DNA from: Jejuia sp043557195
GTDB taxonomy: Bacteria > Bacteroidota > Bacteroidia > Flavobacteriales > Flavobacteriaceae
Assembly (NCBI GenBank): GCA_043557195.1
Contig: CP121314.1
Span: 1,798,001-1,862,000, forward strand
DNA: 64,000 bases
Reading direction: 5' to 3'
Shown here: in pieces, positions 8,267 through 17,200 of the stretch
Numbering within the stretch: position 1 is the stretch's first letter
How the letters are laid out: every line of letters starts with the position of its first letter
The notes under the pieces: generated by a model
Database searches by the model: none
The model's input: the letters and a program-made list of their open reading frames with translations, nothing else
Told to the model about the DNA's origin: nothing
Made by a program: the position numbers and the translations under genes

Positions 8267-10060
8267 TCACTTCCCATGATAATAATTATAAACCTTTTCC
8301 GCGCGAGACACCCCAACCACAGCCTCTAATTCATCCAACTTTGCATGCGCCACGCGTTTTGCAGATTTAAAATGCTTTAATAGTTCTACAACCGTTTTTT
8401 CTCCAACCCCAGGAATAGTTTCTAATTCTGTGTTTAAGGCATTTTTACTGCGCCTATTTCTATGATGTTCTATACCAAAACGGTGCGCCTCATTACGTAA
8501 TTGTTGTATAATTTTAAGCGTCTCACTTTTCTTATCTAAATATAATGGAATTGGATCGTTTGGATAGAATAATTCTTCTAAACGTTTTGCAATTCCTATA
8601 ATGGCAATTTTTCCTCTTAAGCCTAAAACATCTAAACTTTTTAATGCTGAAGACAATTGTCCTTTTCCACCATCAATAATAATGAGTTGTGGTAATGGCT
8701 GTTCTTCTTCAACTAAACGTTTATAACGCCTGTAAACCACCTCTTCCATAGATGCAAAATCGTCTGGCCCTTCAACTGTTTTTATATTAAAATGACGATA
8801 GTCTTTCTTACTTGGTTTACCATTTTTAAATACCACACAAGCCGCCACAGGGTTTGTACCTTGGATGTTGGAGTTATCAAAACACTCTATATGTCTCGGT
8901 TCTTCCGAAAGTCGCAAATCAGCCTTCATTTGTGCCATAATACGGTTGGCATGTCTATCTGGGTCTACAATTTTCATTTGTTTGAAACGCTCCATTCTGT
9001 AATATTTCGCATTCCGCAAGGATAAATCTACAATGTGTTTTTTATCGCCTAATTTTGGTACTGTCACCTTTACCTCTTCACCTAAATCTACTTTAAAAGG
9101 CACATAAATTTCTTTTGAATTAGAGTTGAAACGTTGCCGAATTTCTGTAATCGCTAACTCCAAAAGGTCTTTATCAGTTTCATCCAACTTCTTTTTAATC
9201 TCTAAGGTATGTGAACGAATGATAGAACCATAAGACAGCTGCAAAAAATTAACATAACCATAACCTTCATCACTTGTGATGGAAAACACATCTACATCGC
9301 TAATTTTAGGATTTACAATGGTAGATTTTGCTTGGTAATTTTCTAAGACTTCTATCTTTTCCTTTATTTTTTGGGCTTCTTCAAACTGCATGTTTTCGGC
9401 GCAACGTTTCATTTGGTCACGAAACTGGGATAAAGAATCTTTGAAATTGCCCTTAATAATTTCTTTTATGGTTTTAATATTAGCATGATATTCTTCTTCG
9501 GTTTCTAAACCTTCACATGGGCCTTTACAGTTTCCTAAATGGTATTCTAAACATACTTTATACTTACCTGCTTCAACTTTTTCTTTGCTCAAATTATAAT
9601 TGCAAGTTCTTAAACTGTACAAACCTTTAATTAAATCTAAAAGAGTTCGTACGGTTTTCATACTAGTGTATGGACCGAAATATTCGCTGCCATCTTTAAA
9701 TACGCGGCGGGTTGGAAACACTCTAGGGAAACGCTCGTTCTTTACACAAATCCATGGATAGGATTTGTCGTCCTTCAGCATCACATTATACTTGGGCTGA
9801 TATTTTTTTATAAGATTGTTTTCAAGAAGTAGCGCATCAGTCTCCGTTTCAACAACTATGTGTTTAATTTTTACAATCTTTTTTACCAATACCCTCGTTT
9901 TACCATACTCATGGTTTTTGGTAAAGTATGAACTCACCCGTTTTTTTAGGTTTTTGGCTTTCCCAACATAAATCAATGTATCATCCTTATCGTAGTATTG
10001 ATAAACTCCGGGTTGATTTGGCAGGGTTTTTAATTGTATCTCTAAGTTGGGGGTGTCCAT
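8267..10060 (-). CDS. uvrC: Excinuclease ABC subunit C
   Basis: Makes both incisions during nucleotide excision repair with UvrA and UvrB. The domains appear in the expected order: GIY-YIG nuclease at the N-terminus (QPGVYQYYDKDDTLIYVGKA), the cysteine-rich linker with CNYNLSKE...CLEYHLGNCKGPC, UVR motif (FEEAQKIKEKIEVLENY), the RNase H-like endonuclease domain (IECFDNSNIQGTNPVA, LIIIDGGKGQLSSA), and tandem helix-hairpin-helix at the end (IPGVGEKTVVELLKHF). The length of 597 is normal. The ATG at 10060 is preceded by a short AT-rich region; no SD is visible. It stands divergent to the rim operon. Confidence 0.97.
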   Translation of the reverse strand: MDTPNLEIQLKTLPNQPGVYQYYDKDDTLIYVGKAKNLKKRVSSYFTKNHEYGKTRVLVKKIVKIKHIVVETETDALLLENNLIKKYQPKYNVMLKDDKSYPWICVKNERFPRVFPTRRVFKDGSEYFGPYTSMKTVRTLLDLIKGLYSLRTCNYNLSKEKVEAGKYKVCLEYHLGNCKGPCEGLETEEEYHANIKTIKEIIKGNFKDSLSQFRDQMKRCAENMQFEEAQKIKEKIEVLENYQAKSTIVNPKISDVDVFSITSDEGYGYVNFLQLSYGSIIRSHTLEIKKKLDETDKDLLELAITEIRQRFNSNSKEIYVPFKVDLGEEVKVTVPKLGDKKHIVDLSLRNAKYYRMERFKQMKIVDPDRHANRIMAQMKADLRLSEEPRHIECFDNSNIQGTNPVAACVVFKNGKPSKKDYRHFNIKTVEGPDDFASMEEVVYRRYKRLVEEEQPLPQLIIIDGGKGQLSSALKSLDVLGLRGKIAIIGIAKRLEELFYPNDPIPLYLDKKSETLKIIQQLRNEAHRFGIEHHRNRRSKNALNTELETIPGVGEKTVVELLKHFKSAKRVAHAKLDELEAVVGVSRAEKVYNYYHGK

Positions 10061-10208
10061 TACAGTAAAGGTAATATTTTAATACTTCGACAAACTCAGT
10101 ACAAGTGTTTTTTTATTTATACAATGCTATTTTAAATAATCTTTATTTTTTTAAAATACATGTTTTTTGAATGGATTATTTTTCTACATTGCGCCGCCTT
10201 AAAAGTAC

Positions 10209-10291
10209 CCTAGCAAATAGTTTTGTTATTTATAGTTGTGCTAGGAGTTTCAGCGGTAGCTTTTGGTTCCGCCAATGACTGGAAGCCAAAA
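10209..10291 (+). promoter_or_regulatory. Two-hairpin leader of the rim operon
   Basis: Two consecutive stem-loops lie before the RimB-like gene. The first pairs CCTAGCA (10209-10215) with TGCTAGG (10239-10245) around a 23-nt AT-rich loop. The second pairs TTTTGG-TTCC (10261-10270) with GGAA-G-CCAAAA (10281-10291), with a single bulged G. A -7-like TACATTGC lies at 10183-10190, so both hairpins would be in the 5' untranslated region. No T-run follows, so this is not a terminator. The regulatory role is inferred. Confidence 0.45.
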
Positions 10292-10313
10292 CTTTAATTT
10301 TATATCATATTTA

Positions 10314-10745
10314 ATGACCAAAAAAATAATTGGAAGAGTTGACAAGGTAGACTTTCCGAAACTGAATTTGTACGACATGCCTTCTAAGATAGATACGGGT
10401 GCTTATACCTCAGCCATTCATTGTGCTAAAGTTGAAATTATAAATGATACGCTGCATTGCTATTTTGATTACGAAAACGTGGAAACACCAATAGTTTTTA
10501 ACGAATTTTCACTTACAGACGTAAAAAGTAGTAACGGTTTTAAGGAAAATAGATTTAAAATTAAATCTGAAGTTATAGTGTTTGGTAAGTCCTATAAAAT
10601 TAACTTAACTTTAAGCACTAGAGACGATATGAAGTTTCCTGTTTTAATTGGCCGCCAATTTTTAAGCAAGAAGTTTTTAGTTGATGTTGATCTAGAATAC
10701 GTTTCCTCAATCAAAAAGCACCATGAATATTGTAATTCTCTCTAG
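10314..10745 (+). CDS. RimB-like retropepsin-fold 'ATP-dependent zinc protease'
   Basis: 143 residues from the ATG at 10314 (MTKKIIGRVDKVDF). An in-frame ATG at 10263 would add 17 residues, but it lies within a leader hairpin and adds an unconserved-looking extension. The domain has the retropepsin-like active-site motif KIDTGAYTSAIHC and a second half with FPVLIGRQFLSKKFLVDV, fitting the family annotated as putative ATP-dependent zinc protease (PF05618), whose Pseudomonas member RimB acts with RimK. Cytoplasmic, no signal peptide. It overlaps rimK by 23 nt, so the two are translationally linked. Likely job: processing or control of the poly-glutamate tails that RimK adds. Confidence 0.85.
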   Translation: MTKKIIGRVDKVDFPKLNLYDMPSKIDTGAYTSAIHCAKVEIINDTLHCYFDYENVETPIVFNEFSLTDVKSSNGFKENRFKIKSEVIVFGKSYKINLTLSTRDDMKFPVLIGRQFLSKKFLVDVDLEYVSSIKKHHEYCNSL

Positions 10746-11598
10746 AAATGCCAATTTATATTCCACTAACCGACTTGTTGAAGAGGGCGAAAAGCGTGGA
10801 CACCATGTTGAAGTAATTGATCCGCTGAAGTGTGATATTATTATTGAAAAAGAAAAACCTACTATTTTTTACAAAGATCGCTATTTAGATTATGTAGATG
10901 CTATTATCCCTAGAATTGGGGCATCGGTAACTTTTTTTGGTTGTGCCGTAGTGCGACAGTTTGAGATGATGAATGTGTTTACATCGGTAACCTCAGATGC
11001 TATTATTCGCTCTCGTGATAAACTGAGAAGTTTCCAACGTTTATCAAAAGCAGGAATAGGCATGCCAAAAACTGTGTTTACTAATTATTCTCGTGATGTA
11101 GAAAAAGTATTATCACATGTAGGTGGTGCACCTGTAATTATAAAACTTTTAGAAGGCACACAAGGTTTGGGTGTTGTTTTAGCCGAAACCAAAAATGCTG
11201 CTGAATCTGTTTTAGAAGCTTTTAACGGATTACAAGCCAGAGCGTTAATACAAGAATATATTGGTGAAGCCAAAGGTGCAGATTTACGGGCTTTGGTGGT
11301 TGATGGACATGTGGTTGGCGCCATGAAACGACAAGGAAAAGAGGGCGAGTTTCGCTCAAATTTACATCGTGGTGGTTCAGCAGAAATTATAAAACTTACC
11401 GAAGCCGAAATAAAAGTAGCCATGAAAGCCTCTCGAGCTTTAAAACTTCCCGTATGTGGCGTGGATATGCTACAATCTAACCGAGGGCCTTTACTTTTAG
11501 AAGTGAATTCTACTCCTGGATTGGAAGGTATAGAAGGTGCCACTGGAAAAAATATTGCTAAAAGTATTATAACGTATATTGAACGTAACAGACATTAA
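10723..11598 (+). CDS. rimK: RimK-family alpha-L-glutamate ligase
   Basis: 291-residue ATP-grasp enzyme; the E. coli homologue adds glutamates to the C-terminus of ribosomal protein S6. Visible landmarks: N-terminal NIVILSRNANLYSTNRL, the SRDKLRSFQRLSKAGIGMPKT segment preceding the grasp domain, the phosphate-binding LEGTQGLGVVLAE, RALIQEYIGEAKGADLRALVV, and metal-binding LLEVNSTPGLEGIE near the C-terminus. It starts inside the 3' end of the RimB-like gene and is followed 14 bp later by an aspartoacylase-family gene. Substrate in this organism is inferred (S6 or another acidic-tail target). Confidence 0.93.
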   Translation: MNIVILSRNANLYSTNRLVEEGEKRGHHVEVIDPLKCDIIIEKEKPTIFYKDRYLDYVDAIIPRIGASVTFFGCAVVRQFEMMNVFTSVTSDAIIRSRDKLRSFQRLSKAGIGMPKTVFTNYSRDVEKVLSHVGGAPVIIKLLEGTQGLGVVLAETKNAAESVLEAFNGLQARALIQEYIGEAKGADLRALVVDGHVVGAMKRQGKEGEFRSNLHRGGSAEIIKLTEAEIKVAMKASRALKLPVCGVDMLQSNRGPLLLEVNSTPGLEGIEGATGKNIAKSIITYIERNRH

Positions 11599-11612
11599 TT
11601 ATAAAATTGTAA

Positions 11613-12584
11613 ATGACTGTAGAAAAGAAATCCCTTATCATTCTAGGAACCGAAGTACATCCTGGAGAAACGAAAGAAGTGAATTTTGATGTGGCTAACC
11701 TACATACCGCATCACCAATTGATGTACCTGTAATTATAAGTCGGTCAAAAAAAGAAGGTCCCACGGTGCTATTTACCGCAGGTATCCATGGTGATGAAGT
11801 AAATGGTGTTGAAATTATAAGACAATTAATTGCAAAAGGTATTAACCAACCTAAATGTGGCACTATTATTTGCATGCCAGTTATCAATATTTTTGGATTC
11901 ATCAATTTAAAGCGTGAGTTTCCTGATGGTAGAGATTTAAATCGCGTATTTCCTGGAAGTACTAGTGGCTCATTAGCAAGTCGTGTGGCTCATAAATTGA
12001 TAAAAGAAGTAGTGCCACATGCCGATTTAATTATCGATTTTCACACAGGAGGTTCTGGCAGATTTAATGCGCCACAATTGCGTTATACCAAAGATCAAAA
12101 AAACCTAAATAAACTGGCTGAAGTTTTTGGAGCGCCTTTCGTTTTATATTCTAAGAACTTAACGAAATCTTTTAGAACTACATGTACAAAACTGGGTAAA
12201 GATATGTTGCTGTTTGAAGGTGGAAAATCATTTCATATTGATGATGTAGTTACCAATTCTGGAGTAAATGGTTCAAAACGCATACTCAAACATTTGGGTA
12301 TGTTAAAGACAGTTTTCAAGTCATCAAAACCTAAAAAGAAATGTGTTTTTATTGAAGATAGCAAATGGCAACGCGCCAAATATTCTGGTATGTTTAAAGC
12401 ATCTATTGCTGTTGGAGCTAAAGTTGAAAAGGAAGATATTATTGGTAATATTACCGACCCATATGGCAAATTCAACTACTTTGTAAGAGCACAAAATTCT
12501 GGTTATGTGATTAATGTGAATGAACTGCCGATTGTGTATCAAGGTGATGCTTTATTTCATATTTCAACTAAAATTAAATCTTAG
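11613..12584 (+). CDS. Succinylglutamate desuccinylase/aspartoacylase family metallopeptidase
   Basis: 323 residues with an M14-type zinc site: His and Glu in GIHGDEVNGVEI (about residues 55-66) and His in IDFHTGGSG (about 143). The C-terminal barrel (AGMFKA-like segment, VEKEDIIGNI) is present. The family cleaves N-acyl groups from aspartate or glutamate derivatives. Position within the rim operon suggests that it acts on glutamyl or aspartyl peptides related to the RimK product rather than in arginine degradation, since no ast genes are nearby. This functional reading is inference; family assignment is firm. Confidence 0.88.
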   Translation: MTVEKKSLIILGTEVHPGETKEVNFDVANLHTASPIDVPVIISRSKKEGPTVLFTAGIHGDEVNGVEIIRQLIAKGINQPKCGTIICMPVINIFGFINLKREFPDGRDLNRVFPGSTSGSLASRVAHKLIKEVVPHADLIIDFHTGGSGRFNAPQLRYTKDQKNLNKLAEVFGAPFVLYSKNLTKSFRTTCTKLGKDMLLFEGGKSFHIDDVVTNSGVNGSKRILKHLGMLKTVFKSSKPKKKCVFIEDSKWQRAKYSGMFKASIAVGAKVEKEDIIGNITDPYGKFNYFVRAQNSGYVINVNELPIVYQGDALFHISTKIKS

Positions 12585-12590
12585 TTTGAA

Positions 12591-13154
12591 ATGCTAAAAC
12601 AAGATTTAAGAAAGAAATATAAAGCGCGACGCAAAGCATTATCAGAAGAACAAATGGACACCTTTAGCATTGATATTGCAAATCAATTACTAAAACTCCC
12701 AATTTGGGATTACTCATACTATCACATTTTTTTAACTATTGAAGAGAAGAAGGAAATCAACACAGATTATATTTTAAACATACTCGCTGGAAAAGACAAA
12801 AACATCATTATTCCTAAAAGTGATTTTAAAACGGGAGAGCTGACAAATTATTTGTTAACTGATAACACAGTTATCAAAAAAAACAGTTACAACATCCCTG
12901 AACCAGTAGATGGTATAGAAATTCCAAATGATAAAATTGATGTGGTTTTTATTCCGCTTTTAGCTTTTGATAAACAAGGTAATCGAATTGGTTATGGTAA
13001 AGGGTTTTATGATAATTTTTTAAGCCAATGCAGACCCGAAACCATTAAGATTGGATTGTCATTTTTTGAAGCTGAAGATACGATTGAAGATATTTTTGAG
13101 GGAGATATTGGGCTGGATTATTGTGTGATTCCAGGCACATTTTATAATTTCTAG
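12591..13154 (+). CDS. 5-formyltetrahydrofolate cyclo-ligase
   Basis: ATP-dependent conversion of 5-formyl-THF to 5,10-methenyl-THF. 187 residues with the N-terminal LRKKYKARRKALSEE basic helix and the signature near the C-terminus: PLLAFDKQGNRIGYGKGFYDNFL, holding the GYGKGFYD phosphate-binding loop. It is the last gene of the rim operon, 6 bp after the aspartoacylase-like gene. Its 3' end overlaps that of convergent lspA by 4 bp, so no terminator lies between them. No link to RimK function is obvious; the operon may simply be compact. Confidence 0.94.
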   Translation: MLKQDLRKKYKARRKALSEEQMDTFSIDIANQLLKLPIWDYSYYHIFLTIEEKKEINTDYILNILAGKDKNIIIPKSDFKTGELTNYLLTDNTVIKKNSYNIPEPVDGIEIPNDKIDVVFIPLLAFDKQGNRIGYGKGFYDNFLSQCRPETIKIGLSFFEAEDTIEDIFEGDIGLDYCVIPGTFYNF

Positions 13155-13774
13155 TCTGTTTTCGAAAACGCCCGCTTATTAAATACAATAAGCATAATAA
13201 AACCTGTGCTAATTGCCATATCAGCGATATTGAAAACGGGTTCAAAAAAGGTAAAAAATTTGCCTCCGTATTTCGGAATCCATTCAGGGAGATACCCCTT
13301 ATACATTGGGAAGTACAACATATCTACCACTTTACCATGCAATAAAGTATCGTAACCACCATTTTGTGGCATAAAATGCGCTACTTGGTTGTAACTGTCA
13401 CTAAATAAAACACCATAAAACACAGAATCTATAATGTTACCCATTGCTCCGGCAAAAATTAAAGCAATTGCAACAATAAGAATTCTTGAACTTTTCTTTT
13501 TAGTAGCGCTCCACAGCCAATAGCCTATGCCAAAAATGGCAACTATTCTAAAAAGTGTAAGGAAAGTTTTAGCAGTTCTATCTGATATAAAAGACACAAA
13601 ATCACTAATACGCGTTCCCCAAGCCATTCCTTCATTTTCTATAAAGTATATTTTAAACCAACTAAATACTTCAATACTATCATGAAGCATAAAATTAGTT
13701 TTAATATACACTTTACTTATCTGATCGATAAGCAAAATAATGGTGATTAAGACTATGGATTTTTTTAGAGACAT
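13151..13774 (-). CDS. lspA: Lipoprotein signal peptidase (signal peptidase II)
   Basis: Inner-membrane aspartyl protease that cleaves prolipoproteins after lipidation. The 207 residues include four hydrophobic helices. The two catalytic Asp are in GNIIDSVFYG and VFNIADMAISTG, and the substrate-binding ENEGMAWG motif is present. It is longer than the roughly 165-residue E. coli enzyme because of an insert between the catalytic motifs (LHGKVVDMLYFPMYKG and following), typical of Bacteroidota LspA. It lies downstream of ileS and the DksA-like gene in the same direction, a common flavobacterial order. Many lipoproteins in this window are potential substrates. Confidence 0.95.
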   Translation of the reverse strand: MSLKKSIVLITIILLIDQISKVYIKTNFMLHDSIEVFSWFKIYFIENEGMAWGTRISDFVSFISDRTAKTFLTLFRIVAIFGIGYWLWSATKKKSSRILIVAIALIFAGAMGNIIDSVFYGVLFSDSYNQVAHFMPQNGGYDTLLHGKVVDMLYFPMYKGYLPEWIPKYGGKFFTFFEPVFNIADMAISTGFIMLIVFNKRAFSKTD

Positions 13775-13784
13775 GGCTGCAAGA

Positions 13785-13812
13785 CCCTTCTACTGTGCTC
13801 AGGGTGACAATT
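13785..13812. repeat. Degenerate short intergenic repeat
   Basis: GCTGCAAGACCCTTCTACTG followed by TGCTCAGGGTGACA lies between lspA and the DksA-like gene. The pattern (AAGACCCTTC...CTCAGGGTGACA) resembles a family of short dispersed repeats common in bacterial intergenic DNA. Only one copy occurs here, so the call rests on recollection. Confidence 0.35.
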
Positions 13813-13888
13813 AAAAAAGAAACGCCATTTTCTAACACCTAGAAATTGACGTTTTAATTTATGAGATTCCTTTTTTCAAAGGAATATA

Positions 13889-14272
13889 TTATTTCTGCAT
13901 GTTTTTAGCTTCAATACTCAAAGTCGCATGCGGTACTAATTCTAAACGTTTTTTATTGATAAGCTTACCTGTTACACGACATACACCATAGGTTTTATTT
14001 TCAATTCTGATTAAAGCATTCTTTAAATCACGAATAAACTTTTCTTGACGAATTGCTAATTGCGAATTAGATTCTTTACTCATTACAGCACTACCTTCAT
14101 CAAACGCTTTAAACGTAGGTGATGTATCATCTGTACCGTTGTTATGATCGTTCATGTAAGCACTTTTTATTAATTCTAAATCGTGCTGCGCTTTATCAAT
14201 TTTTTCTTGTATTAGCGTTTTGAATTCGGCTAATTCACTATCAGAGTACCTTACTGTATTATTTGAAGCCAT
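13889..14272 (-). CDS. TraR/DksA-family protein with degenerate zinc finger
   Basis: 127 residues: helical N-terminal half with a coiled-coil pattern (SELAEFKTLIQEKIDKAQHD), then the DksA-type C-terminal segment YGVCRVTGKLINKKRL...VPHATLSIEAK. DksA-type proteins bind in the secondary channel of RNA polymerase and modulate initiation. Only one of the four usual zinc-binding Cys is kept (in YGVC); the others are replaced, for example by Thr in VTG and His in VPHA, a form I recall as usual in Flavobacteria. It is 4 bp downstream of ileS and upstream of lspA, probably one transcript. Confidence 0.85.
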   Translation of the reverse strand: MASNNTVRYSDSELAEFKTLIQEKIDKAQHDLELIKSAYMNDHNNGTDDTSPTFKAFDEGSAVMSKESNSQLAIRQEKFIRDLKNALIRIENKTYGVCRVTGKLINKKRLELVPHATLSIEAKNMQK

Positions 14273-14276
14273 AATT

Positions 14277-17200
14277 TTAATGTTTTGTAATAAATAATTT
14301 GGTATTTACATCATCAAAAGCAATCTCTATACCATTATTTATTTGGTCAATAATTTCTAATTCTTCGGTTAATGTTTCGGTTTTTATATATTCTATATTA
14401 GAGTCTACAGCTTGTTTAACCTGCTCGTCTCTTTGCAATTTTACATCTATTCTATCGGTTACCTCAAACCCAGAATCTTTTCTCAAATTCTGTATACGAT
14501 TTACTAGTTCTCTCGCAATTCCTTCTTTTCTTAGTTCATCAGAAATAGTAACGTCTAAGGCGACTGTTAACGAACCTTCGTTTGCAACCAACCATCCTTC
14601 TATATCTTGAGAAGTAATTTCAACATCATCGCGTTCTAAAGTAATGTTTTTTCCGTTTATTTCAACGTCAAAACTTCCATTTTGCTCGATTTTGTTAATA
14701 TCTTCGGAAGTAAAGTTCATTACTTTACCAGCAATAGCTTTCATGTCCTTTCCAAAACGAGGTCCAAGAACTTTAAAGTTTGGTTTTATTTGCTTCACCA
14801 AAATATCAGACGCGTCTTCAAGCAATTCAATTTCCTTTACATTTACTTCGTGCTTAATCAAATTTGAAACCGCTAAAATCTCTTTTTTTTGCTGTGCACT
14901 GCTAATAGGAATCATAATTTTTTGAAGTGGTTGGCGCACTTTTATCTTCTCCTTAGCTCTTAACGACAACACCAGTGATGATATTGTTTGCGCCGCTTCC
15001 ATTTTACGTTCCAAACTTTTATCTACAAAAGAGGCATCATACTTTGGAAAATGTGCTAAATGTACACTTTCAAAAGCTTCCTTCTGGGTAACTGCATTCA
15101 AATCTAAATACAACCTGTCCATAAAAAACGGCGCAATAGGCGCTCCTAATTTTGCGATAGTTACCATACAGGTATACAATGTTTGATACGCCGAAATTTT
15201 ATCAGTTTGGTAATCGCCTTTCCAGAAGCGTCTTCTGCTTAAACGTACATACCAGTTACTCACATAATCCTGCGTAAAGTCTGAAATTGCTCTTGCCGCC
15301 TTTGTTGGCTCATAATCTGCATAATAATCATCTACTTTCTGAATTAAAGTATGTAATTCAGATAGAATCCAACGGTCTAATTCTGGACGTTCTTTTAAAG
15401 GGATATCGGCTTCAGCATAACTAAAACTATCTAAATTTGTATATAAACTGAAGAAAGAATATGTATTGTAAAGTGTTCCGAAGAATTTACGCTTTACTTC
15501 GGCAACACCATCTAAATCAAACTTTAAATTATCCCAAGGGTTTGCGTTTGAAATCATATACCAACGTGTGGCATCTGCCCCATAAGTACTTAACGTTTCA
15601 AAAGGATCTACGGCATTCCCTAGACGTTTAGACATTTTTTGTCCGTTCTTGTCCAATACCAATCCGTTAGACACTACATTTTTGTAAGCGATAGAATCAA
15701 AAACCATGGTTCCAATAGCATGTAATGTGTAGAACCATCCACGGGTTTGGTCTACGCCTTCGGCAATAAAGTTTGCTGGGAATGTTGTCCCCTTATCAAT
15801 AAAATCAGCATTCTCAAATGGATAATGCCATTGGGCATAAGGCATAGAACCAGAATCAAACCATACATCGATCAAATCACTTTCGCGTTTCATAGGTTGA
15901 CCTGATGGTGATACCAGCACGATTTCGTCTACAATATTTTTATGTAAATCTATTTTAGCATAGTTTTCTTCTGCATTATTTCCTACTTCAAAATCCGCAA
16001 AAATATCTTCAGCTAAAATACCAGCTTTAACTGCCTTTACCATTTCAGCTTTTAATTCTTCAACTGAACCAATACATAATTCTTCTTTACCGTCTTCGGT
16101 TCTCCAAATTGGCAATGGAATTCCCCAGTAACGCGAGCGTGATAAATTCCAGTCGTTCGCGTTTGCCAACCAATTACCAAAACGCCCTTCACCTGTACTC
16201 TTTGGCTTCCAGTTGATAGTATTGTTAAGTTCGTGCATGCGATCTTTAACATCAGTAACCTTGATAAACCAAGAATCTAACGGATAATATAAAATAGGTT
16301 TATCGGTACGCCAACAATTTGGGTAACTGTGCTTATATTTTTCAACCTTAAAGGCCTTATTTTCTTCTTTGAGTTTGATGGCGATTTCAACATCTACAGA
16401 ACGTTCTGGAGCTTCACCTTCACTGTAATATTCGTTCTTAACATATTTACCTGCCAACTCTTTTAATTCTGGACGGAAACGTCCTTGTAAATCTACAAGC
16501 GGCACTAAATTGCCATTTTCATCCTTTACCAACATTGGTGGCACTTCTGGTGTGGCTTGTTTTGCAACTAAAGCATCATCAGCACCAAATGTGGGAGCAG
16601 TATGTACAATTCCTGTACCATCTTCCGTAGTAACGAAATCACCAGAAATTACTCTAAATGCATTTTCAGGATTATCATTTGGAAGAGTGTAAGGTAAGAG
16701 TTGCTCGTAGGTGATACCCACTAAATCTTTACCGACAAATTCCTTAACTACATAAAATGGAATTTTTTTATCACCAGATTTGTAATTTAATAATTCTGAT
16801 TTCTCTTCAACTCTATTGAACTTTCCTGAAAACTGATAGTTGACTAATTTCTTAGCTAAAACAACATTTATTGGTTCAAACGTATATTGATTATAGGTTT
16901 CAACTAAAACATAATCGATTTTTGGACCAACAGTTAAAGCGGTGTTACTTGGTAATGTCCAAGGTGTGGTTGTCCAAGCTAAAAAATAAATATCACCTTC
17001 ATTCTGTAAAAAGTCTGGTAATGATTCTGAATTAGCTTTGAATTGTGCTACTATGGTTGTATCAGTTACATCTTGATAGGTTCCTGGTTGATTCAACTCA
17101 TGCGAACTTAAACCTGTTCCAGCCTTTGGCGAATAGGGTTGAATCGTGTACCCTTTGTACAACAAATTTTTATTGTAAATCTGTTTTAACAACCACCAAA

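Noticed and set aside
10083..10107. ACTTCGACAAACTCAGTACAAG motif after uvrC start
   Set aside because: Resembles a degenerate dispersed repeat (TTCGACAAGCTCAGT type), but it is single here and has no structure worth a feature.
11085..11543. 152-residue open frame antisense to rimK
   Set aside because: It lies wholly inside an unmistakable ATP-grasp gene, is rich in Ser/Pro/Thr as expected of an antisense frame, and has no promoter or family features.
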